DNA of 52,789 nt, from the NCBI GenBank assembly GCA_019689555.1, contig JADGHE010000020.1:1-52789 (forward strand), in the 5' to 3' direction. Below the pieces are notes generated by a model. That model made no database searches. It saw nothing but the letters and a program-made list of their open reading frames with translations, and was not told where the DNA came from. Position numbers and translations under genes: made by a program. Origin of the DNA: Variibacter sp. GTDB taxonomy: Bacteria > Pseudomonadota > Alphaproteobacteria > Rhizobiales > Xanthobacteraceae. Positions within the stretch are counted from its first letter, which is position 1, and each line of letters begins with the position of its first letter. This document shows positions 1-8,780 of the stretch, in pieces.

Positions 1-162
1 CCCTCCTCACCCTCCCCCGCGCGAAGGCAATCGGCCCGCGGCGCACGCGGCGACCGCCGCCGCTTCCGAAGCGGCGCCCTGTTGCCGCGCGCCGGCCGAG
101 GGAAGCTCCCATGAAGCGCAAGACCTCCGCGGCGCACTCCTGCTGCCGCCGGTCCAGGCCGA

Positions 163-669
163 TCAGGCGCGCTCAAAGGCAGCGAATGCGCGCGCCACGC
201 TCGCATAGACCGCGCGCTTGAACGGCACCACCAGCGCCGGCACGCGCTCCAGCCGCTCCCAGCGCCACGCGCCGAACTCCGGCTCGGCGTCGTTCACGTG
301 CACGCGCGTGACGTCGATCTCGCGCTCGTCGCCGGTGAAGCGGAACGCAAACCAGCGCTGCCGCTGGCCGCGGAAGGCGCAGAGCCGATGCGGCGGACCC
401 GCATAGGGCGGGAAATCGTAAGAGAGCCAGCCCGGCGTCTCGCCCAGATAGGCGACGCTGCGCACGCCGGTCTCCTCGTGAAGTTCGCGCAGCGCCGCCG
501 CGCGCGGCTCCTCGTCCGCGTCGATGCCGCCCTGCGGCATCTGCCATTCGCGGCCGGGCTCGATGACCTCGGGGCCGTCGTCCCGCAGGCGCTTGGCGAT
601 CAGCACCAGCCCCGCCGCGTTGAAGAGGGCGATCCCGACATTGGGTCGGTATGGCCGAGCCGGCTCCAT
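163..669 (-). CDS. RNA pyrophosphohydrolase, second tandem copy (Nudix)
   Basis: A 168-residue Nudix hydrolase of the RppH/NudH type, expected to remove pyrophosphate from 5'-triphosphorylated RNA or to cleave dinucleoside polyphosphates. The RppH-typical WQMPQGG precedes an intact Nudix box at about residues 47-69 (GGIDADE, then RELHEETGV), and a GQRQRWFAFRF segment follows, as in RppH. The ATG at 669 is chosen because homology to the neighbouring copy begins there; the open frame continues upstream only as a shadow of that copy. It lies 5 bases after the stop of the first rppH and is probably co-transcribed with it. The two proteins have the same length and differ at many positions, so the duplication is not recent. 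Which copy is the main decapping enzyme cannot be seen; the other is closer to what I recall of Bradyrhizobium RppH. Confidence 0.88.
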   Translation of the reverse strand: MEPARPYRPNVGIALFNAAGLVLIAKRLRDDGPEVIEPGREWQMPQGGIDADEEPRAAALRELHEETGVRSVAYLGETPGWLSYDFPPYAGPPHRLCAFRGQRQRWFAFRFTGDEREIDVTRVHVNDAEPEFGAWRWERLERVPALVVPFKRAVYASVARAFAAFERA

Positions 670-674
670 GCGGG

Positions 675-1181
675 TCACGGGCGGGCGAGCGGCGCGAACT
701 CCTTCACCACGCGCTCGTAGACCCCGCGCTTGAACGGCACCACGAGGTCCGGCAGGTTCTGGATCGGCTCCCAGCGCCAGGCCGCGAATTCGGGCTTGTG
801 CTGGCCACCGCCCGGCCGCTCGACGTCGATCTCGGCGTCGTCCCCCGTGAAGCGCAGAGCGAACCATTTCTGCCGCTGGCCGCGATAGCGGCCCTGCCAG
901 GCTTGGCCGACGATCTCGCGCGGGATGTCGTAGGCAAGCCATTCGTCGATCGCCGCGAGGTACTCGACCGAGCGGATGTTGGTCTCCTCGTAAAGTTCGC
1001 GCAGCGCGCACTGATAGGGGTCTTCGCCCGGGTCGAGGCCGCCCTGCGGCATCTGCCAGACATGCGTGGCGTCCACGTGCTCCGGGCCGCCGATGCGGCG
1101 GCCGATGAAGACGAGGCCCTCGCGGTTGATGACCGCCATGCCGATGCCGAGGCGGTACGGGAGATCTTCGAAACGCGCCAT
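675..1181 (-). CDS. rppH: RNA pyrophosphohydrolase RppH
   Basis: A 168-residue Nudix enzyme that converts 5'-triphosphate RNA to monophosphate and so starts mRNA decay. The start [10 protein letters not shown], the WQMPQGG segment and the Nudix box (GGLDPGE, then RELYEETNI, about residues 45-67) are typical of alphaproteobacterial RppH. The box ends in Asn instead of Gly, which I regard as tolerated because related Bradyrhizobium proteins also vary there. The C-terminal part ([15 protein letters not shown], then [16 protein letters not shown]) is the RppH family signature. It lies downstream of the polysaccharide-deacetylase gene in a leftward run that also holds ctpA and envC. A second, diverged copy follows directly. 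Confidence 0.93.
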   Translation of the reverse strand: MARFEDLPYRLGIGMAVINREGLVFIGRRIGGPEHVDATHVWQMPQGGLDPGEDPYQCALRELYEETNIRSVEYLAAIDEWLAYDIPREIVGQAWQGRYRGQRQKWFALRFTGDDAEIDVERPGGGQHKPEFAAWRWEPIQNLPDLVVPFKRGVYERVVKEFAPLARP

Positions 1182-1233
1182 GATGAATGGAATTGCAATC
1201 CAGGCCTTGCGGCGGATGGGCCGCGCGCCTTCC

Positions 1234-2547
1234 TTAGCTCGACTTGGGCTTGTTGGCGATGACGCTGATCGGCACCAGGGAAATTCCCCGCGCCGCGGCC
1301 GCGGCCGCCCACCGCGCGATATGCTCGATCGACGAAGGCAGCGGGATGGCGACGCCGACGGCGCTGCCGCGCTCGCGCGCGATCGCCTCGAGGCGCGTGA
1401 GAGCCGCGTCGATCTCGGCCGCGCTGCGCCCCGTATCCACGATGATGTCGGCGCGGGCGAAGGGCACGGCGTTGGCCGCGGCCACCTGGCTCACGAGGCT
1501 GCGTGTCGCCGTGCCGTCGTCGAAATAGAGCAGGCCGCGCTTGGCGAGCTCCCGCATCACCGCGGAGACGGCCGCCTCGTTGCCGGCGAAGCGTGCGCCC
1601 ATGTAGTTGCCGATGCCCACATAGCCCTGGAAACGGCTCATGAACCAGTGCAGGCGGTCCACATTCTGCTCCGGCGACAGCGAGGTGAGCAGCGTCTGCG
1701 GTCCCGGGTCGTTGTCGGGATAGTCGAACGGCTCCATCGGCACCTGGAGCAGAACCTCGTGGCCCCCGGCGCGGGCTTGCGCGGCGAGACGGTCGAGATC
1801 GGCGCCGTAGGGCGCGAAGGCCAGCGTGACGGCGGCCGGCAGCTTGGCGAGGGCCTCGTCCGTGCCCTTTGCGCTGACGCCCAGGCGGGCGACGACGATC
1901 GCAATCTGTGCGCCGGGACGCGCAGCGCCCGCGCGCGCGAGGGGGCTCGCATAGACCTCCGACGGGCGTGTTCCGTCGGGGCCGATCCGCGGGATCGGCC
2001 CGTGCCGCGACGTTTCCGTAAGACGCGGGTCGGGCCGCGGCAGCTCCGCGCCGTCGGGCGTCGGCGTCGGCGGCTTGTCTCCCGTCGAAGGGAGCCGGCC
2101 GCCGCCCGCGGGCTGTGCCGGCGCCGTGGCGCCCGGCATCGGGCCGCCGCTCGAGGCGACGATCCCGCCTGGCGCGCCGGGGCCGTGGTCCTCCGCCTCG
2201 CCGCTTGCCGGAATGACGATCTGCTGCCGCTTCCCGCTCATCCCGTCGATGATGGTGACGGTCTGGGTCGCCGGAATGTCCGCGTTCGCCGCCTTGGGCC
2301 GAGCCGCAACCCCGCCGGGAGCGGCGGAGGGCTCCTTCTGCGCGGCGACGGATGCAGACCCGCCGATGGTCGCGACCGCCATCGGCTCGCCGCCCAGGGG
2401 GTCGTCGACGACGAGCGCCCAGCCCACGAAGCCCGCCACCGCGGCGCCCAGCACCGCCAGGACGGCGTGAGGCACGAACTTCGGCAGGACCAGCCGCCGG
2501 CTCTTCTTCGGCCCTTGGCCGAGCGGGACGTCGAATTCGTCGGTCAC
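1234..2547 (-). CDS. divergent polysaccharide deacetylase family protein
   Basis: A 437-residue protein of the divergent polysaccharide deacetylase family (the YibQ type often linked to envC and ctpA). Residues 1-20 are charged and cytoplasmic, and about 26-47 form one membrane anchor ([20 protein letters not shown]). A low-complexity Pro/Gly/Ala linker runs to about residue 200, followed by the deacetylase-like fold ([50 protein letters not shown]). Family members usually lack a full catalytic metal site, so enzymatic activity is uncertain; the role is presumed to be envelope-related. Translation starts at GTG 2547 with AGAGG upstream. It follows ctpA after a hairpin terminator and precedes rppH. 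Confidence 0.85.
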   Translation of the reverse strand: MTDEFDVPLGQGPKKSRRLVLPKFVPHAVLAVLGAAVAGFVGWALVVDDPLGGEPMAVATIGGSASVAAQKEPSAAPGGVAARPKAANADIPATQTVTIIDGMSGKRQQIVIPASGEAEDHGPGAPGGIVASSGGPMPGATAPAQPAGGGRLPSTGDKPPTPTPDGAELPRPDPRLTETSRHGPIPRIGPDGTRPSEVYASPLARAGAARPGAQIAIVVARLGVSAKGTDEALAKLPAAVTLAFAPYGADLDRLAAQARAGGHEVLLQVPMEPFDYPDNDPGPQTLLTSLSPEQNVDRLHWFMSRFQGYVGIGNYMGARFAGNEAAVSAVMRELAKRGLLYFDDGTATRSLVSQVAAANAVPFARADIIVDTGRSAAEIDAALTRLEAIARERGSAVGVAIPLPSSIEHIARWAAAAAARGISLVPISVIANKPKSS

Positions 2548-2639
2548 GGGCGCTTCGCCTCTCGAATCAGCGCGGAGTGTAGCACGAGCGATTCGCCCTT
2601 CTTGTCACCCGCGCGACGACGGCGCGGACGCGAGCCCCG

Positions 2640-2670
2640 AATCGAAACGGGGTGGCCAGGGCCACCCCGT
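2640..2670 (-). terminator. hairpin terminator downstream of ctpA
   Basis: An 11-bp perfect stem (2647-2657 with 2660-2670) with a 2-base spacer, so the real loop is a little larger. On the minus strand it is followed by TTTCGAT, a weak U tract. It lies about 30 bases past the ctpA stop and before the deacetylase gene, so it may attenuate rather than fully end leftward transcription. Confidence 0.5.
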
Positions 2671-2700
2671 CGATCGTTGCGGCTGCGCGACGCGCAGACC

Positions 2701-4029
2701 TCAGTTCGGCACCGCCTTCGGCTTCGGCGGGAAGGCCGAGTTGACCTTCACACCGCGCAGGAGATCGAGCGCCGCATGCAGCGCCTTGTCGTCCTTCGGG
2801 TCGGGCGGCACGTAGGACTGCGAGCCCGTCGCCTCCTGGCCGTCGGCCTTGAGATGGCCGCGCAGCGAGGCCTCGCCCTTCGTCTCCGTGCGGGTCTTCA
2901 GCTCCTCGGGAACGTCCTGCAGCACTTCGATGTCCGGCTCGATCCCTTTCGCCTGGATCGACCGCCCGCCGGGGGTGTAGTAGCGCGCGGTCGTAAGCCG
3001 CAGCGCGCCGTTGCCGGATCCGAGCGGGATGATCGTCTGCACCGACCCCTTGCCGAAGGACCGCGAGCCGATCACGGTCGCGCGCTTGTGGTCCTGCAGC
3101 GCGCCGGCGACGATTTCCGAGGCCGAAGCCGAGCCGCCGTTGATCAGCACGATGATCGGCTTGCCCTTGGTGGCGTCGCCCGGCCGCGCATTGAAGCGCT
3201 GAGTCTCTTCCGGGTTGCGGCCGCGGGTGGAGACGATCTCGCCTTTCTCGAGGAAGGTGTCCGAAACCGCGATCGCCTGATCGAGCAGGCCGCCGGGATT
3301 GTTGCGCAGGTCGAGCACGTAGCCCTTGAGCTTGTCGGTCGGCACCTGGTTGGTGATATCGGTGATGGCCTTCTTCAGATTGTCGCTCGTCTGCTCGTTG
3401 AACTGCGTGATGCGGATGTAGCCGATGTCGTCGCCCTCGATGCGCGAGCGCACGGAGCGCACGCGGATGATGTCGCGCGTGATCGTCACGTCGATCGGCT
3501 TGTCGGCCCCCTTGCGCATGACCCTGAGCCGGATCTTCGTGTTGACCGGCCCACGCATCTTCTCGACCGCCTGATTCAGGGTGAGCCCCTGCACCGGCTC
3601 GTCGTCGAGATGGGTGATGACGTCGTTCGCGAGAATGCCCGCCTTGGCCGCCGGCGTGTCGTCGATGGGGGCCACGACCTTCACGAGGCCGTCTTCCATC
3701 GTCACCTCGATGCCGAGCCCGCCGAACTCCCCGCGCGTCTGGATCTGCATGTCCTTGAAGCTCTTCGCATCCATGTAGCTGGAATGCGGATCGAGCCCGT
3801 TGAGCATGCCGTTGATCGCATATTCGATCAGCTTGGCGTCGTCCGGCTTTTCGACATAGTCGGAGCGCACGCGCTCGAACACGTCGCCGAACAGGTTGAG
3901 CTGCCGGTAGGTGTCGGCCGGGGCCGCCTTGGCCGTGACACCTGGCAAGAGCCGCGGCTGTGTGGCGTAGAGCGTCAAGGCTGCGCCCGCCACCGCGCCG
4001 AGGAGAACAAGGGAAGTCTTGCGCATCAT
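2701..4029 (-). CDS. ctpA: S41 carboxy-terminal processing peptidase
   Basis: A 442-residue periplasmic serine protease of the CtpA/Tsp family that trims protein C-termini and, in Gram-negatives, controls cell-wall hydrolases. From the ATG at 4029 the protein has a signal or anchor (MMRKTSLVLLGAVAGAALTL). A PDZ domain follows at about residues 90-165 (GGLGIEVTMEDGLVKVVAP, NDVITHLDDEPV), then the S41 core with the nucleophile Ser in NGGSASASEI and the general-base Lys in SRSFGKGSVQ, then YYTPGGRSIQ. The start is fixed by the ATGA overlap with the envC stop (4026-4029) and AAAGG upstream. Coupling to EnvC suggests that the protease and the amidase activator act together in septal peptidoglycan turnover. 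Confidence 0.95.
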   Translation of the reverse strand: MMRKTSLVLLGAVAGAALTLYATQPRLLPGVTAKAAPADTYRQLNLFGDVFERVRSDYVEKPDDAKLIEYAINGMLNGLDPHSSYMDAKSFKDMQIQTRGEFGGLGIEVTMEDGLVKVVAPIDDTPAAKAGILANDVITHLDDEPVQGLTLNQAVEKMRGPVNTKIRLRVMRKGADKPIDVTITRDIIRVRSVRSRIEGDDIGYIRITQFNEQTSDNLKKAITDITNQVPTDKLKGYVLDLRNNPGGLLDQAIAVSDTFLEKGEIVSTRGRNPEETQRFNARPGDATKGKPIIVLINGGSASASEIVAGALQDHKRATVIGSRSFGKGSVQTIIPLGSGNGALRLTTARYYTPGGRSIQAKGIEPDIEVLQDVPEELKTRTETKGEASLRGHLKADGQEATGSQSYVPPDPKDDKALHAALDLLRGVKVNSAFPPKPKAVPN

Positions 4030-5345
4030 CCGCGAACCTTTTCGCTGTCGGTTGTGGCCCACCAGGGGCTCGGGTCAACGGGCGTCCCGTCCTTGCGGAA
4101 CTCGATGTAGAGGATCGGTTGGCTCGAACCCATCGCGACGGTGGCGGCTGTTCTCGGCCCCCCGCCCATCACCGCTACGGGTTCGCCCGTCAGCACGAAT
4201 TGGCCAAGATCCACGGAAATCCGTTCCATGCCCGCGAGAAGGACATGATACCCGCCGCCTGCATTGAGGATCAAGAGTTGCCCATAGGATCTGAACGGCC
4301 CGGCATAGACGACCCATCCGTCGCACGGCGCGGTCACCTGAGCGCCCGCGCGCGTAGCCACAGATATGCCCTTCTGCACGCCGCCGAAACCGTCGCTCTC
4401 GCCGAAGCTGCGAATTTTGACGCCGTTGACGGGCAGCGGCAGCCGGCCCTTGGCCGCCGCGAACGCGATCGCCGGACCGAGCTTCGGGGTCTCGGGCGGC
4501 TGCGCGCCCGGATCGGGCCTGCCGTCCGGCGGCGCGCCCTGGCGCCGCGCGGCCTCCTGGTCGAGCCGGGCGATGAGCTCCTTGAGGTCCTCGGCTTGGC
4601 GCGCGAGCGCTCCCGCCCGCTGCCGTTCGGCCTCGAGCGCCTTTTCGACCTCCGCCTGACGCTTCTGCCGTTCCTCGACGAGCAGCGCCATGCGCTCCCG
4701 TTCCGCCGCGAGGGTCGCAATCTCGCGGCTTAGGCTTTCGCGCTCCGCCGCGATCTCGCCGCGCACACGCACGAGCTCCTTCAGATCGGCGGCGAGCGTT
4801 TCCACCTCGGCCCGCATCTCTGGCAGCACCCCCCCGAGCATGATCGCGGCGCGCACGGCCTCGAGCGCCGCCTCGGGCCGCACCAGCAAGGCGGGCGGCG
4901 GCCGCCGGCCGATCCGCTGCAGGGCGGCGAGCAGTTCCGCAATGGTGGCCTTGCGGCCCTCGAGGCTCGCGCGAAGGCCGCGCTCTTTCTCGTCGAGCGT
5001 GTTGAGGCGGTTCTCGGAGACGGCGATGCGCGCTTCCGCCTCGCGCAGGCGCGTCGCGGTGTCGATCAGCGCCTTGCTGAGCTGGCGACGGTCCTGACCG
5101 AGGGCTGCGATCTCGGCCGCAAGCCTCGCCTCGTTCTCCTGCGCCTGCTTCTGCTCGGCGCGCAGCCTCTCCAGCTCCTTCTCGCGCGCCGCCTTCGGGT
5201 CCGGATCGGCCGTCTGATCGGCCGCCGGGCCGATCTGCAGGGGAGCCTGCGCGTGCGCCGGCCACGCCAGCACCGCGACGGCGAACGCCAAGGCCACGGA
5301 AGCCGGACGTCGCAGCGTCAAGGCGAACGGCGGGCCGGAGCACAT
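4026..5345 (-). CDS. murein hydrolase activator EnvC family protein (LytM-like, degenerate)
   Basis: A 439-residue secreted protein with an Ala-rich signal peptide (about residues 1-33, ending PAHAQA). A long coiled coil full of Glu, Arg and Ala follows at about 45-270, with a Pro-rich linker and a C-terminal LytM/M23 domain (about 310-425). The active-site residues of M23 peptidases are missing: the HxxxD loop reads GGVQKGISVA and the HxH strand reads GYHVLLAGM. As in E. coli EnvC, it should therefore activate amidases rather than cut peptidoglycan itself. It overlaps ctpA by ATGA. Upstream lies rlmH, across a 99-base gap with a possible terminator and promoter. Confidence 0.9.
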   Translation of the reverse strand: MCSGPPFALTLRRPASVALAFAVAVLAWPAHAQAPLQIGPAADQTADPDPKAAREKELERLRAEQKQAQENEARLAAEIAALGQDRRQLSKALIDTATRLREAEARIAVSENRLNTLDEKERGLRASLEGRKATIAELLAALQRIGRRPPPALLVRPEAALEAVRAAIMLGGVLPEMRAEVETLAADLKELVRVRGEIAAERESLSREIATLAAERERMALLVEERQKRQAEVEKALEAERQRAGALARQAEDLKELIARLDQEAARRQGAPPDGRPDPGAQPPETPKLGPAIAFAAAKGRLPLPVNGVKIRSFGESDGFGGVQKGISVATRAGAQVTAPCDGWVVYAGPFRSYGQLLILNAGGGYHVLLAGMERISVDLGQFVLTGEPVAVMGGGPRTAATVAMGSSQPILYIEFRKDGTPVDPSPWWATTDSEKVRG

Positions 5346-5412
5346 GCCGGGATTCTAGCCACGGGGATGGTGAAGACATCATTAACCATGGGGTTGCGGC
5401 ATCTCGGCGGCG

Positions 5413-5428
5413 AAAACCCCGCGGTTTT
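5413..5428 (-). terminator. possible terminator after rlmH
   Basis: The minus strand reads AAAACC-GCGG-GGTTTT followed by C: a 6-bp stem with A and U flanks, 17 bases past the rlmH stop. It is short but has the layout of an intrinsic terminator. It would separate nadD-rsfS-rlmH from envC-ctpA. Confidence 0.35.
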
Positions 5429-5444
5429 GTGGCGGCGCCTGCGA

Positions 5445-5927
5445 TCAATCCCGATGGTAGGGGTGCCCGGCGAGGATGGTCATCGCCCGATAGAGCTGCT
5501 CGAGCAGCATGATCCGGACGAGCTGGTGGGGCCACGTCATGGCCCCGAAGGCGAGCCGCAGGTCCGCCCGGTCGCGCAGCGAGGGGGCGAGGCCGTCCGG
5601 CCCCCCGATCACGAACACCGCATCGCCGCGCCCGTCGTCGCGCCAGCGGGCGAGCTGCTCGGCGAAGCCCTTGCTGCCGACGAGGGACCCGCGCTCGTCC
5701 AGGAGAACCACGGCCGCGCCCTCCGGGACCACATTGGCGATCGCGACGGACTCTTCGATCATGCGCCGCGCCGCGTCGCGGTTGCGGCTTTCCTCCACCT
5801 CGACGACGTCGAGCGTGCGAAAGCCGATCGCCCGTCCCGCCTTGGCGGCGCGGTCCTGATAACGGCCGGCAAGCTGCCGCTCGGGCCCCTGCTTGAGGCG
5901 CCCGACGGCAACGACGGTGAGCCGCAT
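5445..5927 (-). CDS. rlmH: 23S rRNA (pseudouridine1915-N3)-methyltransferase RlmH
   Basis: A 160-residue SPOUT-class methyltransferase that methylates pseudouridine 1915 in helix 69 of 23S rRNA in the 70S ribosome. The knotted C-terminal half is diagnostic: FVIGGPDGL, RADLRLAFGAMTWPHQLVR and the terminal EQLYRAMTILAGHPYHRD. Length matches the family (about 155-160). The start at ATG 5927 gives the conserved MRLTVVAVGRLKQGPE. It sits 24 bases after rsfS in the common nadD-rsfS-rlmH order. Confidence 0.96.
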   Translation of the reverse strand: MRLTVVAVGRLKQGPERQLAGRYQDRAAKAGRAIGFRTLDVVEVEESRNRDAARRMIEESVAIANVVPEGAAVVLLDERGSLVGSKGFAEQLARWRDDGRGDAVFVIGGPDGLAPSLRDRADLRLAFGAMTWPHQLVRIMLLEQLYRAMTILAGHPYHRD

Positions 5928-5951
5928 GCGCGCTCTCCGTCCTTCACGCCT

Positions 5952-6281
5952 TCAGCCGACCCGGCGCTCCCGCGGCAGATCGGCGGCCCACATTTTTTCG
6001 AGGTTGTAGAAGGCGCGGACCTCCGGGCGGAAGATGTGGACGATGACGTCGCCGGCGTCGATCAGCACCCAGTCGCAATGCGGCATCCCCTCTACGCGGA
6101 CGCCCCGGATTCCGGCGTCGGTGAGGGCCTTGAGCACGCGCTCGGCGATCGCCCCAACCTGACGGTTGGAGCGCCCCGACGTCACCACCATGGCGTCGGC
6201 GATCGTGGTCTTGCCGGTGAGGTCGATCGTGATCGTATCCTCGGCCTTGGCGTCTTCGAGCTGCGCGAGGATCAGCTGCAA
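5952..6281 (-). CDS. rsfS: ribosome silencing factor RsfS
   Basis: A 109-residue protein of the RsfS/YbeB/Iojap family, which binds uL14 on the 50S subunit and blocks subunit joining in stationary phase. Family residues include KAEDTITIDLTGKTTIADAM, GAIAERVL and MPHCDWVLIDAGDVIVHIFR, ending FYNLEKMWA. The start used is TTG 6281; there is no ATG or GTG in frame between it and the stop at 6381-6383. The upstream frame (…PDAGGT) resembles the N-terminal extension of Bradyrhizobium RsfS, so a CTG at 6362 is an alternative. The Shine-Dalgarno (GGCGGGA) is weak. Confidence 0.92.
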   Translation of the reverse strand: MQLILAQLEDAKAEDTITIDLTGKTTIADAMVVTSGRSNRQVGAIAERVLKALTDAGIRGVRVEGMPHCDWVLIDAGDVIVHIFRPEVRAFYNLEKMWAADLPRERRVG

Positions 6282-6438
6282 GGTCCCGCCGGCGTCAGGT
6301 CGCGCCTTGGGGACCGGTCCAGGCCGCGAAAAGCCGGCCTGATAAGATAGTGGAGTGGACAGGGGTCCTCTTCCTCTCGTCTAACCCGGCCAGTGCATAA
6401 CCGGGCCCTGCTAACATAGGCACGGCGGGCGCCCGCTT

Positions 6439-7077
6439 TCAACCACCACCCCTCCCCCGCTTCGCCCGGCGGATCGCGGTCGAGGAGAGCGGCGACTTGA
6501 GGCCGTGCAGAAAGACCCAGGCGGGGGGCCTGCGGCCGGCCAAAAGAGGCGCCTTCGCCTCGGCAAGCCGCGCCCGGCCGAAGGCGCGGGCGGCCGGCGA
6601 GGCCAACGCGCGCAAGCCCACGTCGCCACGGTCGACCACGGCGATCGGCAGCAGCCGGAAGATCTCCCGCCAGTTCCGCCAGCGGTGGAAGTCCCTCAGC
6701 CCGTCCGCCCCCATGATCCAGACGAAGCGCGCCCGCGGGCAGCGCCGCCGCAGAAACCGCAGCGTATCGACCGTGAAGCGGGTGCCGATTTGCGCCTCGA
6801 TGTCGCTCACCACGAGGCGCGGATGCCGCGCGAGCGCCCGCGCGGCCGCGAGCCGCTCGGGCAGCGGCGGCAAGCCGGCATTGTCCTTCAGCGGGTTGCC
6901 GGGCGTCACCAGCCACCAGATGGCGTCGAGCCGGAGGCGCTTGAGCGCGAGCAGGCTCGCCTCCCGATGCGCCGCATGCGGCGGGTTGAACGAACCGCCG
7001 AACAGGCCGATGCGCCGGCCGGACACGCAGGGCGGCAGGGCGATCCGGCCGCCCTTTCCTTGCGCCCCCTCTTTCAT
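6439..7077 (-). CDS. nadD: nicotinate-nucleotide adenylyltransferase
   Basis: A 212-residue enzyme that transfers AMP from ATP to nicotinate mononucleotide to make deamido-NAD. The nucleotidyltransferase signature ([14 protein letters not shown], about residues 24-37), [16 protein letters not shown] and the C-terminal SSTAIR motif are all present. ATG 7077 is chosen over an ATG 66 bases upstream because GAGGGGG lies just before it and the extension is basic and non-conserved. A 157-base gap separates it from rsfS. Upstream is proA, across 301 bases. Confidence 0.94.
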   Translation of the reverse strand: MKEGAQGKGGRIALPPCVSGRRIGLFGGSFNPPHAAHREASLLALKRLRLDAIWWLVTPGNPLKDNAGLPPLPERLAAARALARHPRLVVSDIEAQIGTRFTVDTLRFLRRRCPRARFVWIMGADGLRDFHRWRNWREIFRLLPIAVVDRGDVGLRALASPAARAFGRARLAEAKAPLLAGRRPPAWVFLHGLKSPLSSTAIRRAKRGRGGG

Positions 7078-7378
7078 ACCCCCTCGCCTTCCCGTTTCAT
7101 GGCCTATGATAGGCCCTCGGCGCCGGCGGGGCACCCGCGGCACGGACCCTCAACGGCCCCCGGCGGCCCCAAGGAGGCGCAATGCGCCCCAGTTCGCCGG
7201 AAGCCCGCCGAGGAGGACGCGACCCGCGGATCAGAGCGGCCCGCGCGATCATTCCCGACCGGCCCCCGCCACGGCATGGCCCGGAACGAAGGCGCGATCG
7301 CGAAGCTGCCGATTTGACGGTCCCGCGCGCGGCATCGCCCACAGGCGCATTGGCGGGAGAGCACTGCAAGGCGGGCGC
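7078..7378. other. intergenic region between proA and nadD
   Basis: 301 bases with no gene I can support. A 90-codon minus-strand frame covers most of it but is Arg/Pro/Ala-rich with no family features. The nadD Shine-Dalgarno is at its left edge. I see no clear terminator or promoter. Confidence 0.5.
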
Positions 7379-8671
7379 CTACGGCCGCGTCTGCCCCGTG
7401 CCGCGGATGCGGTACTTGAAGGTGCAAAGCTGCTCGACGCCGACCGGGCCACGCGCATGCATGCGGCCCGTGGAGATGCCGATCTCGGCGCCGAAGCCGA
7501 ACTCGCCGCCGTCCGCGAACTGGGTGGAGGCGTTGTGCAGCACGATGGCCGAATCGACCTCGGCCAGGAACTTTTCGGCCGCGGCCTGATCGGAGGCGAC
7601 GATGGCGTCCGTGTGGTGGGAGCCGTAGCGTTCGATATGGGCGATCGCGGCGTCGACCCCCTCGACCACGCGGGCGGCGATGATCGCGTCGAGGTACTCG
7701 GCCGCCCAGTCCTCCTCGCTCGCCGGCTTCACGCGCGGATCGGCGGCCTGGACGGCGGCATCGCCGCGCACCTCGCATCCCGCGTCGAGGAGCATCGTGA
7801 CGAGCGGCTTGAGATGCGTCGCCTCGGCCATGCGGTCGACGAGCAGCGTTTCGGCCGCGCCGCAGACGCCGGTGCGGCGCATCTTGGCGTTGAGCACGAT
7901 CTTCTTTGCCATGTCGAGATCGGCCGAGCGGTCCACATAGACGTGGCAGACGCCTTCGAGATGCGCGAACACCGGAACGCGCGCATCCGCCTGCACGCGC
8001 GCGACGAGGCTCTTGCCGCCGCGCGGCACGATCACGTCGATCGCGCCGTCGAGCCCCGCGAGCATCGCGCCCACGGCGGCGCGGTCGCGCGTCGGCACGA
8101 GCTGGATCGCGTCCTCGGGGATGCCGGCCGCGCGCAGGCCTTCGACGAGCGCCGCGTGGATGGCGCGCGCGGAGCGGAAGCTTTCCGAACCGCCGCGCAG
8201 GATGACCGCATTGCCGGCCTTGAGGCAGAGCGCCCCGGCATCGGCGGTGACGTTCGGCCGGCTCTCGTAGATGACGCCGACGACGCCGAGCGGCACGCGC
8301 ACGCGCTCGATGGTCATGCCGTTGGGGCGCGTCCAGCGGTCCATGACCGCGCCGACCGGATCGGGCAGCGCCCGGATGACGTCGAGCCCCGCCGCCATCG
8401 CCTCGACCCGCTTCCCGTCGAGCGCCAAGCGGTCGACGAAGGCCGCCGTCGCGCCGGCGGCCTTCGCCTCGGCGACGTCCTCGGCGTTGGCGGCGAGAAT
8501 TTCGTCGGCGCGCGCCCGTAGCGCCTGCGCCATGGCGGCGAGCGCGGCGTCCTTGCGCGCGCTCGGGGTCAAGGCCAGCGCCCGGGCCGCCTTGCGCGCG
8601 CGCAATCCCAGCTCGCGCATTGCCGCGGCGATGTCGGCCGAACCTTCGATCGCTTTCAGCGGGGCGGTCAT
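7379..8671 (-). CDS. proA: glutamate-5-semialdehyde dehydrogenase (gamma-glutamyl phosphate reductase)
   Basis: A 430-residue NADPH-dependent enzyme of the aldehyde dehydrogenase superfamily. It reduces gamma-glutamyl phosphate to glutamate semialdehyde in proline synthesis. Visible family features are [38 protein letters not shown], the catalytic Cys in [11 protein letters not shown], and the C-terminal [21 protein letters not shown]. The ATG at 8671 gives [14 protein letters not shown], which matches my memory of Bradyrhizobium ProA. An in-frame ATG at 8695 is possible but lacks a ribosome site. The usual partner proB is absent; the next gene upstream is divergent yciB, so the promoter must lie in 8672-8780. 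Confidence 0.95.
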   Translation of the reverse strand: MTAPLKAIEGSADIAAAMRELGLRARKAARALALTPSARKDAALAAMAQALRARADEILAANAEDVAEAKAAGATAAFVDRLALDGKRVEAMAAGLDVIRALPDPVGAVMDRWTRPNGMTIERVRVPLGVVGVIYESRPNVTADAGALCLKAGNAVILRGGSESFRSARAIHAALVEGLRAAGIPEDAIQLVPTRDRAAVGAMLAGLDGAIDVIVPRGGKSLVARVQADARVPVFAHLEGVCHVYVDRSADLDMAKKIVLNAKMRRTGVCGAAETLLVDRMAEATHLKPLVTMLLDAGCEVRGDAAVQAADPRVKPASEEDWAAEYLDAIIAARVVEGVDAAIAHIERYGSHHTDAIVASDQAAAEKFLAEVDSAIVLHNASTQFADGGEFGFGAEIGISTGRMHARGPVGVEQLCTFKYRIRGTGQTRP

Positions 8672-8780
8672 CGTAACGTCCGCTTTTCGTGTCATGCTTT
8701 TGCGTTGCGCGCGTTCTATAACACGGCGCGGCGTGCCGCGCGAATGACAATCGCCCGCCGCTCGGCTAACGGAAGGCGTC

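Noticed and set aside
111-222. 37-codon plus-strand frame at the left edge with a good GAGGGAAG site
   Set aside because: It overlaps the second rppH antisense, is Arg-rich and shows no family features.
1066-4110. 1014-codon plus-strand frame across the deacetylase, ctpA and envC genes
   Set aside because: Arg/His/Val-rich shadow of minus-strand genes caused by high GC at third positions; the minus-strand products are clear families.
5382-5389. TTAACCAT as a CtrA site before envC
   Set aside because: Only one half-site is present, without the second TTAA at the right spacing.
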